Positions 36,495 through 48,326 of a stretch of 64,000 nt of DNA are shown here, one piece after another. Within the stretch, counting starts at the first letter, position 1; each line of letters begins with the position of its first letter. Below the pieces are notes generated by a model. That model had not been told where the DNA came from, searched no databases, and saw nothing but the letters and a program-made list of their open reading frames with translations. A program made the translations under genes and the position numbers. Location of the stretch: the NCBI GenBank assembly GCA_027924585.1, contig BSBM01000179.1:14294501-14358500 (forward strand), read 5' to 3'. Source of the DNA: Larix kaempferi. Lineage: Eukaryota; Streptophyta; Pinopsida; Pinales; Pinaceae.

Positions 36495-39137
36495 TAAAGC
36501 ATGGTTGATTTGTTGATCCTCAGTAACTACCAGCAAATCCCTTGCTTTGAATTAACAAAAGATCACTACCTTTCGCCATTCACAAATGGATGGTATGTTG
36601 AGATGGAAGAACCAGATCATTTGTACCCAAATATATATCTATTCTACTTGGATTTCAAGGGAAAGCCGATTAGAGCTTGGATATTGACATATGCGGAACC
36701 TGTTGATTTTGATAAAAAATTGCGAGTTCAAGCTGGCGATGATTGGTGAAAAGTATTGCCTTATACAGTGTGATCTTCTGGTTTCTGATTATCAACCAGA
36801 TCTAATGAAAAATGGTCCTGATCCGGATCTGATTTCCTGTGCTAAGAAAGGGTGGGTTTTTCCCTCGTATGTTGTTTCTAATCGCTCTGGAATTGATACC
36901 ATGACATCCTTGAAGAAAGGAATTTTGTCGGTATGGAGGAAAAGAATGCTGGCTAGGAAAACTTCCTCTGTATTACATTATATGAATATTAATAAGAGGC
37001 CAATAACAGTATGCCATGAAAAGATTCTAACGTACAACAGAAGAGCATTTCTCCAAAATATTGTAAAAGATGTGCGGAAATCTACCTTGAAACAAATCAA
37101 AGGAAGTCCTTCTAAAGCGATGTTGCAGAAAGCGACTAAGAGCTTCAAAACGTCAAAAAAAGTTCAACAACATCAGATTAGATACTTTTTGTTCGATGAG
37201 AAAGTTTTTCCCATTGACGTACAACAAGATGTGTTGTTGCGCCTCCCCACATCCAATATCGAAAGGTTGATGAGGAGGTCATGCAAAATATGGTGGTATC
37301 ACTTGTCCATACATTTACAACAACATTGAGAGATGTTATTCTATTGCCTTTCAATAAGGAGACTAGGTGGCCCTTTCTTCTTAAAAATGAAAAAGAAATT
37401 GATCTGCCATTAGTAAATTTTTATATATTGGATGGGCAGCATACTATTTCTGCCCAGAAAATAATCATTGCAGATGATCAATATAAACAACTCAATAAAA
37501 GGTATCAGCATCGAACAACTCATCTTGTACATAGAGACGTTCCTCAGGACATCATCAGCAAATTATGCAAACAACAGAACTTGTCAAACAAGGAATTTTC
37601 AAACACTACATTAATTTCTTCAGTTGAAAAAGAAAGGGAGAGGTGGTTATTGTGCGGTTGTCCATCCCACCAAAAAAGGGAAACGCTCCCAGTGATGTTT
37701 GGACGGCATAGAATTTTTCTTCTGATCAATCAAATTCTTTAGATTGCTGCCTGTGTTATGAAATTAGGAAATTAACTGGAATATTCAATTTTATATGTTT
37801 GCAGTCTTTCCAAACTCAATGTATCGATATCTTTCTTGTTAATCGAGAGAGCCTTAAAGACAAGATAACTCTTGTTTTGACATCAGAACGATTGTGGAGC
37901 AAATGGCACTCTGTATTCGAGCTTTACAAAAGTGGCGGCTTGGATTGCTTGCCGAAGAGCATCTATCAGGATGATTTTTCTCTAAATAAAATAAAGAGTT
38001 ATGGCTCTAATTTTTTCAGACCATTGTGTGATCTTGATGAAGATGAATTGACCACTGTGGCGAACAATATAATCAACGGATCCATTTGGTTGAGCACATC
38101 AATCGATAAAAAGTTTTGCGCAGAAAATTTAATTCAATATTGCAAACGAATAAAGGACGAGAGGTCAACCAGGCATTCGATCGTTGAATATTTCAAAGTT
38201 AATGATGTTCAAACTAAACGATCACAGAATTTCACTGACCATAACGTCATTGAAATATATAAAATTGCACCAAACCATCTCAAGCAACTGTGCAGTATTT
38301 TATGCTCGGGAAAGCAACCAAAATCTCCGAGTAAAAAGAGAAAGAACGAATCTGAAGTGGATATTGGTACCAAAATACCAATTGAAGCTCATAAAATATT
38401 GAATTTATATATCAATAAATAGAGGATGTCCATTGAAGACGTCGAAAATAGTTCACAGTTTGTTTGTCAATGTTGTTACCCTGATTCTTTGGTCACCACA
38501 CTCAGAACAATTCCATTTTTTCGTGCGACTGTCAGCTGTGAATTTGTTGCTGTGGATATGTGTAATTGTGCTATTCCATGGATAGAAGAAGACATGTTGG
38601 CATTTTTGTACTACCTTGAAACAAATTAAGAGGAATGTACTTGTATTTTTCTAGCTGATATGGAGAACTCTTGTATAATTTCTAAAGCTTTCACAAGTTG
38701 GAGCAAGAAATCAAAAAAACATGTTACGGCGAATCCTAAAATGGGAGTATATAGAGAATTCTCTGGGGACCTTTTTAGAGGATTCTCTATTATACAATGT
38801 TGGCGCATTGGAAATGATGAGGATATTTTATGTACCTCTGAAATCGATATGGATTGGAAAGATGAGGGCCTACCGATGCTTGATTTACCTCGGCCCATTG
38901 TTAACAGCGATAGTGCGAGGAGCCATGTGTTTCCAAAAGAAAGGACATAGGAATTCTAGGATCACATAGTTTCCAGACAGGTCTCTTATGAAGGCACATT
39001 TCTTTCGCTGTACACAGGAGGTAGGATTCTTCGTTCGTTGACCAGGCCTCCAGAAAGAATAGTTATTTCTATTATGGAGACAGTACAACAAGAGCTGTTC
39101 ATGAACAGTTTCTACCATCAATTGGGTATAAAACAAG
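36495..39137 (+). pseudogene. Broken DGQH-motif and putative DNA-methyltransferase gene
   Basis: A likely acceptor TGTTTTGTAG precedes 36495. Frames run 36501-36749, 36691-37260 and 37250-37640, with shifts between. They give VNFYILDGQHTISAQK at about 37410-37460; DGQH is the hallmark of ParB-like/DGQHR domains. A possible 3' splice site (TATGTTTGCAG) at 37803 opens a single frame running to 39137, broken by stops at 38420, 38627, 38948 and 38957. It contains a basic SPSKKRK stretch, AVDMCNCAIPW (38550-38583) and LYTGGRILRSL (39010-39042). The last two sit where beta-class DNA methyltransferases carry the DPPW-like and AdoMet-binding motifs, in that order, but key residues are changed. ParB-methyltransferase fusions are known in bacteria and phages; here the assignment is tentative. 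It may be continuous with the FCP1-like part at 40131-42680. Confidence 0.45.
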
Positions 39138-39247
39138 GTATTTCTATTAACATTTTCAGATGTCTTTGATTTTATTTTACTTTTTTCTCAAACAAGGTAT
39201 TTCTATTAACATTTTCAGATGTCTTTGATTTTATTTTACTTTTCTCG
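39131..39247 (+). repeat. 59-bp tandem duplication at an exon end
   Basis: AAACAAGGTATTTCTATTAA and the following text are repeated exactly from 39190. Each copy contains a possible donor (AAG|GTATTT) and acceptor (TTTTCAG), so splicing signals are duplicated. Confidence 0.85.
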
Positions 39248-39272
39248 GTCGATTATGTTCAATAACTTCTTT

Positions 39273-40122
39273 AAAATTCTATTCTACTACAACTTTAGAT
39301 AAAGAGAATACCTAGGTATCCTCCAATCGAATTACAATATCCGATGACGAAACTGAAGGTGATAGACAATCTACAAAGAACTACAAAATAGGACAAGAAG
39401 GTAAAAAATTATTTTTCACAAATTGTGGTTAAATCAAGTAAATTATGAAAGGGGATAGTGACCTACAAAAAATTATATAACATGTATACCTATAAATTTC
39501 CAGGTCAAAATGTGGATCATCCACAACTAGAGCAGGCATTAGAGGAAATTGGGGTAAAAATTGGGCCTCCTAAGGAAAATAATAAGAAAATAATAAAATA
39601 ATAGTAGAGAAAGACTAAAAAAACTACTTTTTTGGATCGTATTTTCAACTTATCTCCTTGTAGGTTTACTCATATTTCAAGCGGGAGGACTTGTTGGATG
39701 CATAATTAAATTATGCATCCAACGAGTACCCATGTTGCATACTTTTAACAACATCCACACCATGAAAAGTTGAAAATAAATTAGAAAACGTGTTTCTAGT
39801 GAGAGAAAACACGTTTTTTAATGTATTTTCGATTTTTCATGGTGTGGATGTTGTTAAAAGTATGAAACATGGGTACTCGTTGCATGCATAATTTAATTAT
39901 GCATCCAATGAGTCCTCCCGCTTGAAATTTGAGTAAACCTACAAGGAGATACGCTGAAAATAAGATCCAAAAAAGTAGTTTTTATTTTTTCCCTCCAATT
40001 TTTTTAGGTGCTCCATTTTTTAATTTTAAAGCATTTTGATTGGCTAATACATGATGACATGGAATTTGTATTATTTTTGGAAGGCCCATTTTAAATCGAA
40101 ATTGTAGTAGAATAGAAATTTC
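39273..40122. mobile_element. Foldback/MITE-like inverted-repeat element
   Basis: The arms 39616-39795 and 39812-39983 are long inverted repeats (AGGTTTACTCA...GCGGGAGGACT against AGTCCTCCCGC...TGAGTAAACCT) around a loop of about 10-20 bp. Each arm holds its own nested palindrome, GGATGCATAATTAAATTATG. Outer matches GGGCCTCC/GGAAGGCCC and AATTCTATTCTACTACAA/TTGTAGTAGAATAGAAATT extend the structure to about 39273 and 40122, although the left side carries about 240 bp without a partner. It lies between the methyltransferase-like and FCP1-like parts. No clear target duplication was found. Confidence 0.7.
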
Positions 40123-40130
40123 AAGTCACA

Positions 40131-42680
40131 TTGGAGAATAAGGGATCAGGCGGGAGCTTGGACAATAATGAACAAGTCGAGAGCTTGAACAATGCAGCAC
40201 AAGAAGACAGCTTGGCTAGTATTGAACATGGAGAGGGAATCTTGGTGTCAAAATGCGGTGTCTCCAGCGATGTTACTCACCAGTTAAATGTTGGCCTGCT
40301 ATTGATAGGTAAAAGACAATATTTTCTACTTACATTGATAAAACAAATTTATTCTGAAGTATATATAATGACAAACAATATTTCTGTACAGAGCCCCATA
40401 CAAAAATGTTATTGATATTAGAAATGGAAGGTTTTCTATTTCGTAAGAAAGTCACAAAAAATGACTCCAAAAGAGATAAACAAGGAGAAAGAGTAAAAAA
40501 GGGGGAAGAGACTACTCTAATAAATGGTGAATTTAAATATAGAAAAACTTCATATGAGTCACGAACAAATGCCATTCGATTTTTGGATTTACTTTTTTCC
40601 AAATTCAGTGTTGGGATTTGTCCATCTAAATGTGGTGTCAATGACGGGAAGGTATTGCTTAAAAAAATTTTGTTGGCATGTGGTAAAGATAAATCATATG
40701 ACCAAATTTTTTTATTTATTTGGTTTTGAGATAGATGTACCTCCGATCAAGAAAGAAATACACAAAAAAATATGGAGAGTGTCTGGAAGGAGTTCCCAAT
40801 GCAAACTTCAGAAATTAATACATCAATGTTTGTTTTGGAGGGTGACGTTAAGAAACAATTCCATTTCAAAACTATATTTCATGTAAGCCCTTTATTGGAT
40901 TGTCCCTTTGGACAGATACTGAATTGGTACATGGACTTTGGCAGCGTTTGAGTAAAATGCAAGAATCAGCTAATATCAGAAACTAACAAATGTAACCTGT
41001 CATTGCCTAAATTTTCTAGATGTAATCTATCATTTCCTATTTTAAACCATTCAATGTGTTTTATGTTTTTTCCGAAGACGTTGCTATTTTCGTTTGAATG
41101 TAACATATTATTAGTTCAGTTTGATGCTTTTATTAAATCAATTGAATCTATTGTGATCATTAACTTCCTGAACAAAGTGTTGTTGTTGTTGTTATATATA
41201 TAGTCACTATTCTTGTATCCAGTGAGGATATTATCATCGCAAAATAAACTATTGGTCTTGGGAGTAGAGGGATTGCTCTTTGGAGTTTTGATGTTATCCA
41301 ACATTGAAATTTCTTCCAAACAACCTCATTTTGTCCATAAATGCTATCGTTATTATACATGCATGTTCAGCCGCAAAATTATCAGTGTTTCCAGAGAGTA
41401 TTTCGACGTTTCTCTGTGGTTTTCCTGGCTTGACAACATGGAAATTAAAAATTTCCTGGATGTATTTGAATGGTTGAAAAATGAATAATTTGTATTTATT
41501 TGGGGTCGAGAGCAATGCGAACCTAGTACTATTTATAATCACTCAATGTTTGCATACTATAATGTTGGTGAAGCACCGAACTTAATATACAAAAAGTCCT
41601 TCAAGGATGTACTTATCCAATATGGAGATATATATAAACAAATGGACATGTTGTTTATAGATGAAGGGAAATATCAATCAGTAGATACTAGCAAGGAAAA
41701 CTGCTTGAAAATGCCAACTAGTTGGAAATTTGACGGTTCACAAGAGAGAGATATGACTATAAAAATAATGTTGTGTGCTCTGTTGAATTATCTCGGGCGT
41801 CCTTAAAAAATGGGGCATTGGTTAAACACATTGAATTTGAGATGACCATCATATTGTACAAAACAAATTCATTTAGTGATTTGTATATTTTTTATAGTTA
41901 CTCCTACATTTAATTGATGTAAGTTTTATTGCACAGTTCTCATCTTATTTATGGACATCGTACCATGTATCTGGTAATGTATTTAAAAAATTGTTGAACA
42001 TGAAAGCAATATACTTAGAAACATTGAACCATAATATTTTATTGACTGATTTGTGTGTGTGTGTGCTTTTGTTTGTAGATAGTACTAGAAAACCATTGAT
42101 CATTTTTTATTTCAATGGCGTTTTGTTACACGCAATACATAGAAAACAAAAACTCGGATTGCGACGATCACCGGACATCTAAAAATCAACAAAGTATTAT
42201 TTTATACGCCCAGGCTTAAGGGAATTTTTTGAAAAATGCTTTCGTATTTTTGAGGTTGGGGTATGGACATCTGCTCAACGAAAAAACGTTGACGAGTTTT
42301 TTCCTAGATTATTACAAAGAACAGGATTGAAAAGGGAACAATTTAGATTAATTTTAACACAGGAAAATTGTTCTTCCATACCCAAAGAGGGTTTTCAGGG
42401 TGTTGGAAATCCTAATGTATATCGCAAGCCTTTAAGTATAGTTTGGGACACTTTGAACCATGGTTGGGATCGGACAAATACTGTGATTGTCGATGACTCC
42501 GGAGAAAAAGATGTTTCTAACGATGAAGGAAACTGTATTATAACAAAAAATTATAATTATTCCGACGATGTCAATGACACATTTTTGTTAGATAAATTAT
42601 GGCCTTGCTTGCTGCACGTGGATGGCGTGAGCGATGTGAGGCCAATTGTGAATAAAATAAAAATGGAATTATTTTGTTAA
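40131..42680 (+). pseudogene. Three tandem FCP1-like (HAD) domains, catalytic Asp lost in each
   Basis: An exon from about 40131 ends at donor ATAG|GTAAAAG (after 40308); the next begins after CTGTACAG at 40392 in phase. Domain 1 (40392-40950): KMLLILEMEGFLF, KFSVGICPSKCGVN, WKEFP. Domain 2 (from acceptor ATATATAG, 41204-41806): KLLVLGVEGLLFG, FDVSLWFSW, FVFIWGREQC, LFIDEGKY. Domain 3 (from TTTGTAG, 42079-42680): KPLIIFYFNGVLLH, FIRPGLREFFEKCF, VGVWTSAQRKNVDEF, VYRKPLSIVW, NTVIVDDS, VRP. These match the FCP1/NLI-interacting-factor phosphatase fold. The canonical DLNG start motif is EMEG, GVEG and YFNG, so the first Asp is gone in all three. Each domain has one in-frame stop (40727-40729, 41486-41488, 42180-42182). 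It is a pseudogene now; the loss of Asp may be older. Confidence 0.7.
40309..40391 (+). other. Probable GT-AG intron, 83 bp
   Basis: Donor ATAG|GTAAAAGAC and acceptor TTTCTGTACAG|AGCC. Removing it joins LLLI to PHTKMLLILEMEG in one frame and brings the first FCP1-like domain into phase. Confidence 0.65.
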
Positions 42681-43756
42681 ATAATACACTTGAATATTTG
42701 TTTGTACTAGTATGTCCAATTTCACTGTGAATATAATTCTTGTAAAGTGTCGAGTTTGGTTTCCGAAAATGTAACTTTGTTTAAATTGTATTGTTAAATC
42801 ATAAAACATATAAATCTGTGTGCTTGATTCATCATTGATATGATTTATATGCAGGTTATGTACCAGTAAATTTATTTACTTGATTCATATTTGTTCACAT
42901 TCTGCAATCACACAACAGTCATTAATATCATCATATTAAGGTAATTTGCTAAGTTAAGTTATTAAGCATCTAATTAACAGCTTCATAACTAGGCTTATGC
43001 CTATCATTCTAAGAACATAGAGGAGGAATCCATCCATCAATGAGGTTGTGACAGCATAAGCATACATGTAGTACATAAATGGAGTTTATCCATTGATCAT
43101 TCACATACAAAATTAATACAGCAGATAGCTTATGCAATTGAAAGAAACCTCATTCATCAATATATATTAACCTTCTAACAGGCTTAACATAGCATATTCA
43201 TGGCTTACATTTATTTACACATAATTTCATTCCACAGATTGAAAAAATAGTACATGTATGTTCCATGAGGTTAATTGACTCACTAGAGAGCCGACGTAAT
43301 AAAAACAAATATTGTCAAAAAGACTTCTTGGAAAATTACAATAATTTCTCAAAAATAGTCTGAGAATTTCATCCTTTTGCCAGAAAAATAAAAAACTTTC
43401 AGCTATTTAGAAACTTAGCCCTTCTAGGTCAAAAAGTAGTCCAAAATATGGCTTATACGTTGTTTAGATTTGACATCAAATCATGATACGTGATATAATT
43501 AAAATTGTACTTCATCTTAATCCAAATCTTGTTGGCGCGTGCTATATGTTATTTCGTTACAGATGTAATAATTGCATTCCTTAGACCAAAAGGTTCTAAT
43601 CAATTGCCTGGAAATTCATTACAGTTAATCATTATGGGATCTTTAATGCTATTCTTAAACACAAAGACCAATATGGGAAATTTGTTAGTCGTCATATTCC
43701 ATAGAAAAAGTGTTGCTATTCAATTTCTAGAGGGTAATCTTGCTATGAGTGAATTT
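42681..43756. other. AT-rich intergenic DNA
   Basis: I see no supported gene. The plus frame 43505-43876 runs into repeat tail D, which argues against a real gene. Confidence 0.4.
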
Positions 43757-43990
43757 TCATTTCCTGGTTGTGTTGTGGTTAAACCCGCATTAGTAACCTC
43801 GCTATACTCAATGTGCCAAATCAAATATGCCATGTGTCACAATATCATCATTCCACGTAGCACCCTAGGATACTAGATATCAACATTTTAACAACGAAAT
43901 TTGTAGACGTTTTTCTTTAAAGACTTTGTTGGCACGTGGAAATATTCTCAAAGAAAGAGCGGCCGCTCTTTCTCCAAGGTGTTCTATTGT
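43757..43990 (+). repeat. Tail module D (inverted)
   Basis: This is the reverse complement of tails A and B: ATTTTCATTTCCTGGTTGTG, then GCCAAATCAAATATGCC, a decayed box (CCATGTGTCAC) and CCACGTAGCACC. It leads into a perfect 22-bp NotI-centred palindrome at 43952-43973. Confidence 0.75.
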
Positions 43991-44425
43991 TACAATTCCC
44001 TCCTAAATGAAGGGTCGGCCGACCCTTCTAATTCCCAATATTATTTTCATAATAGTTTGACACTGCAAGAAGGGTAAGTCGATCATTCTTGTATTATCCA
44101 TTATGGGTATAGATGAATTGATGGATAAAGGTTTTGACAATTAACTATGGAAAGAAGGGGCGACAGATCCTTCTTGCCATAAAACGGAATTCGGGAAAAA
44201 CCATTTTTATATGATATAACTTCCAAGGTGTTCTATTTTTACAATTCCCTTGTAATTGAAGGGTCGGCCGAGCCTTCCTATTCCCCGTATTATTTTCATA
44301 TTAGTTTGACACTAGAAGAAGGGTCGGTCGACCCTTCTGATTACCAATATTCTTTTCATAATATTTCGACACTGCAAGTAGGGTCGGCTAATCCTTCTTG
44401 TGTTCTCCATTATGGATATCGCTGA
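43952..44425 (+). repeat. Hairpin cluster D (inverted)
   Basis: Palindromes near 43962, 44018 (perfect 20-mer GAAGGGTCGGCCGACCCTTC at 44009-44028), 44078, 44155, 44262, 44328 and 44390. Orientation is opposite to A-C. The open frame 44228-44425 (FYFYNSLVIEGSAEPS) repeats the frame seen on the minus strand of clusters A and B. Confidence 0.85.
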
Positions 44426-44431
44426 ATTGTT

Positions 44432-44823
44432 CTATTTGACGTCCATGAATTTACATTTCCCATCAGAAATTTTAATGCTTGTTATACTATACCCTATACC
44501 CTATACTTCTTAGTAATTAATCTTGGCCATTATGTTGTGCTCCTCTTGCACAGCTCGTTTAGTTTGAATTAATAGTTTCCAACACATAATGTCTTAATGT
44601 TTCTTTAGTTGTACTATACTTAATGTCCTATAACGTCTTAATCAAGAAACATTAAGACATTATGTCTTGGAAACTAAATATTTTCATCCAAACTGAACGA
44701 GCAATGCAAGAGCGGCACAACATAATGGCCAAGATTAATTACTAAGAAGTACAAAGTATAGGGTATAGTACAACTAGCATTAAAATTTCTGACGGGAAAT
44801 GTAAATTCATGGATGTCAAATAG
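44432..44823. mobile_element. 392-bp foldback element
   Basis: Ends CTATTTGACGTCCATGAATT and AATTCATGGATGTCAAATAG are inverted repeats that continue almost to the centre (AAACATTAAGACATTATGT near 44647 pairs with ACATAATGTCTTAATGTTT near 44585). It interrupts hairpin cluster D inside CTGAATTGTT. No convincing target duplication was seen. Confidence 0.8.
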
Positions 44824-45477
44824 ACGTTTTGCATATTTTGGTAGTTGCCACGATTGACGTTTCCATTCAAAATTTATCTATCAAATACGTGTTAGAATGA
44901 AAAAAACGTCTTTTACGACGTCAACTTCTAGGCCGACTCATGACTCACAAGGGGCCATGTGCCGGACACGAGGAGGGCACGTGGGGGAGGATCCTCGACC
45001 TAGGAGCCTGTAACAATGCACGCATGCCTCATGCAATATACCACCTCCCTCGCTTCCACCTACCTGCCCTCACATGCGCGGCTTTATGGCTCCTTCTCGA
45101 TTCTTCGCTCGTAGCTCCCTTCACCGTCTAGCTGGCTGCAACTCTGGTATCTCAGTGCTCTACACATTCAAAGCAGCCCCATTCTCTCTACTCCATGTCT
45201 ACTGGGGAGCTCCATGTCTACTGGGGAGCTTCCCCATTCTCTCTGCTTCAACCTACGAAGTATAGGCTGTCAATTCATGTATATCTTGAATAGTGAAGAC
45301 TGCAAAAATACTAAGCACAAGAAGGGTCACCCGACCCTTCATTAAAGTTGGAAAAAATGGCGAAAATGACCCCTGGAAAAAACTCGTAGTAAAACCCACA
45401 CTGCAGGCAATTTTTGAAGATGAAATATAATAAAAGGAAACATAAACAAAATCAACATATTTATTAATTCTGACCGG
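44824..45477. other. Intergenic DNA with one hairpin and a small duplication
   Basis: A 22-bp tandem duplication (CCATGTCTACTGGGGAGCT) lies at 45195-45238. An isolated family hairpin, AAGAAGGGTCACCCGACCC, is at about 45320. No gene is supported. Confidence 0.5.
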
Positions 45478-45985
45478 TTAAATATGGGTCGTAAGATTAA
45501 GACAAGTCGATGGTTGAGATCTAATCTGGGGAATACAGAAGACAAGTTGTGGGGGTTTAATTGTTTGGAAATATATACAACGTTCCCACAATCCGCAATT
45601 GTAGGTTACAGGACTACAACTAGAAATAAAAACAAACCAAAGTTTCCGCAATTCGTATTTCGCACTACGGGTTACGGAAACGCATGTTGCAAATCCATTA
45701 TTTAAACTGTTCTTGCAATCTGCAATCATGTATAACTAGCTATCCACTTAAACAAGCTATAGAATAATATGATGGTGCGTGCATTTTTCTAAAACCGTGA
45801 ATTATGGCGAGCATTCTATCAGATCAGTTTTGACTACTTTTTCCATACTTTCTCAATTTCCAAAGTTTCACAACCTTGCCATACTTTTTGTGAATGATGT
45901 CAGATTGCAACACTGACTAAATGATAGCACCAGGACACCATCTTGTGTCTTTCCAGCCTCATGACACATTTCATGTCATCATAGA
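45478..45985. repeat. Left half of the duplicated locus hit by element 2
   Basis: Colinear with 63220-63737 (AAGATTAAGACAAGT, AAATATATACAAC, TTTTGACTACTTTTTCCATA and others). It stops at ATAGA, where element 2 starts, and the match resumes at 53050. Confidence 0.85.
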
Positions 45986-46657
45986 TGTTAAATTTTCAAA
46001 ATTTACTTCAATCTGATCTAGGATCTTAACTGAGAGAACAACATGTACAACAAGTCTACAACATATCATTCATGGACACAATAATGCAAGCACAAAAGAG
46101 ACACATAGTTTAATTGGGGAAAACCATAAAGGTGAAAAACCCCAATAGCTTCCTCAGATAGAGCAATGATACAACCAGAATACAAGAGATAGTCTTCTCC
46201 TAGCAGCAGAGTCTCCTCCTCCACAAGTGCGCCACTCTCCAAAGTGTGAGTGAGAGAATAGAATGTGTAAAATGAGAGAGACACACTCTCTATTTATACA
46301 CTAACTTGACTTGACCTTTATTCAACTAGGTCAGCCTCAACTTAACCACTTAACATAATGCTGATTGGGCTGACCCCCACTAGGGTGGTCTAATAACCCT
46401 TTGACCCACATGGCCGACCCCCAATAGGGTGGTCTAATAACCCTTTGACCCACATGGATTATACAGGGCCGACCCCAACAAGGTGGTCTAATAACCCATC
46501 AAGTATAAGTTACGATGCTTAGGACACTTCTGTATAGAGGAATAATAACATCTCGATAGGAATACAAACACTTCCGTATAGAGGAATAATACCATCTCTA
46601 TAGGAGTACAATGTACATATATGTGAAATACATTCCAAAGTTACATATACATCAACA
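45986..46657 (-). repeat. 3' LTR of element 2
   Basis: 672 bp. A TATA-type box (TATAAATAG on minus) lies near 46290-46298. Confidence 0.93.
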
Positions 46658-46672
46658 TTCCCTCTTAACTAG
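46658..46672 (-). other. Polypurine tract of element 2
   Basis: On the minus strand CTAGTTAAGAGGGAA ends at the LTR. Confidence 0.8.
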
Positions 46673-46899
46673 GAAAGTATTTCTTGACACAGGTATTCTA
46701 GCACAAGTCATCTTCTATGGATCATCGTCACTGGATAATCGTCATCGAGTCATCATCATCGTCACTACTGCTGCTATCTCAATCAATCTTTGAATCTACT
46801 CATCATAGGAAGTTCTACAGAGCCAGTCCTTTTTCATACTGGATGTAGGCCCACCACCTGCAGGTCTTCGTCATCACTGGCCAAATTGTGGAATCCTCG

Positions 46900-47495
46900 G
46901 GACTTATTACGTGCGTCACAAAATCTGGCTGCAGCATCCCAGGCTATTACGAGCACACAGCTCTACCTGTTGGATCTCCTAGGAGCACATTACATGTGAC
47001 CCATCACAAAACCTGTTTGAATCATCCCAGGCTGTTACGAGCACACAGCTCTACCTGTCGGATCTCCCAGGAGCACATTACATGTGATCTCACCACAAAA
47101 CTTGGCTGAAGCATCCTAGGTTGTTACGCACACACAGCTCTACCTGTCGGATCTCCTAGGAGCACATTACATGTGGTCCACCACAAAACCTAGCTGAAGC
47201 ATCTGAGGCCTTTTTCATCCTGTCCAGATCTCCCAGGAGCAAATTACATGTGGTCATGGAAAAACCTGGCTGAAGCATCTGAGGCCTTTTTCATCCTGTC
47301 CAGATCTCCCAGGAGCAAATTACATGCCATAGGAAAAAAACTCGCAAGAGCATCTTAGGATGTTACAGGTACACAACTCTGACTTGAAGATCTCCCAGGG
47401 CACAAATTACATGTCCTCCCAGAGCAATGTCTCAAAAGAGCATCCCAGGCTGTTACGGGTACACAACTCTGACCTGTAGGATCTCCCAGACATGC
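46900..47495 (-). repeat. Tandem array, about 88-bp units
   Basis: CACACAGCTCTACCTGT recurs at about 46954, 47042 and 47132, followed by looser units with CAGATCTCCCAGGAGCA at 47225, 47303 and beyond. There are about six or seven units between pol and the 3' LTR. Confidence 0.85.
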
Positions 47496-47639
47496 TCATC
47501 TGCACAACCTGATCCACAGCCACAAAGTATCTTCCTGATACTCACCATACATCATCCTGATGTACACATGATCATCATCACTGCAACATCCTGCTGCATG
47601 TCATCTGGAGAAGCTCATCATCCACGATCATCCTGATCA

Positions 47640-48060
47640 TACAATGCATCCACCTAATGCATACCAAGTATCTATTTGATGCATATCATCATACATGATC
47701 TACCTGATCATACAATGTATCCACCTGATACATACACAGATACATGATCCACACAATGTATCCACCTGATACATATCAACATACATGATCTCAGTATCCA
47801 CCTAATACATATACAGATACATGGTCCAAGCATCCAACATGATGCATATACAAAATACATACAAATGATCCAACTGATCATATCCAGCATCCAACATGAT
47901 GCATACATACATAAATGATTCAACTGATCATATCCAACATCCAACATGATGCATATATATATAAATGATCCAATTGATCATAACAAGCATCCAACATGAT
48001 GCATATATACATATACATAGTAGTAACTGGAGCATCGTCCTGATGCTCATCATCCATGAT
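47640..48060 (-). repeat. Tandem array, about 51-bp units and relatives
   Basis: GATCCAACTGATCATA-type units start at about 47866, 47917 and 47968, each with CATCCAACATGATGCATA. Looser TGATACATAC units precede them. Confidence 0.8.
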
Positions 48061-48326
48061 CCTCCTGATCATTATAGCATCGTCCTCTTCAGATCATCTC
48101 ATCATCCACAAAGCACAGCCCAGATGCACATCATCCAGCACTTACACCACCGACATGGGAGAACACATCTACCACCATTTGGGGAAGGCTCCAGCCCTTA
48201 ATTTTTCACCATGGGAGAACACATCTACCACCATGTGAAAAATGGCTCAGCAATTACATCACGAACAAGGGAGAACACATCAACCATGTCAGAAAATCTC
48301 ATGTGCATCTGCATCTTCCAGACTCA

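Noticed and set aside
43505-43876. 123-residue plus-strand frame
   Set aside because: Its C-terminal third is repeat tail D and no motif was found in the rest.
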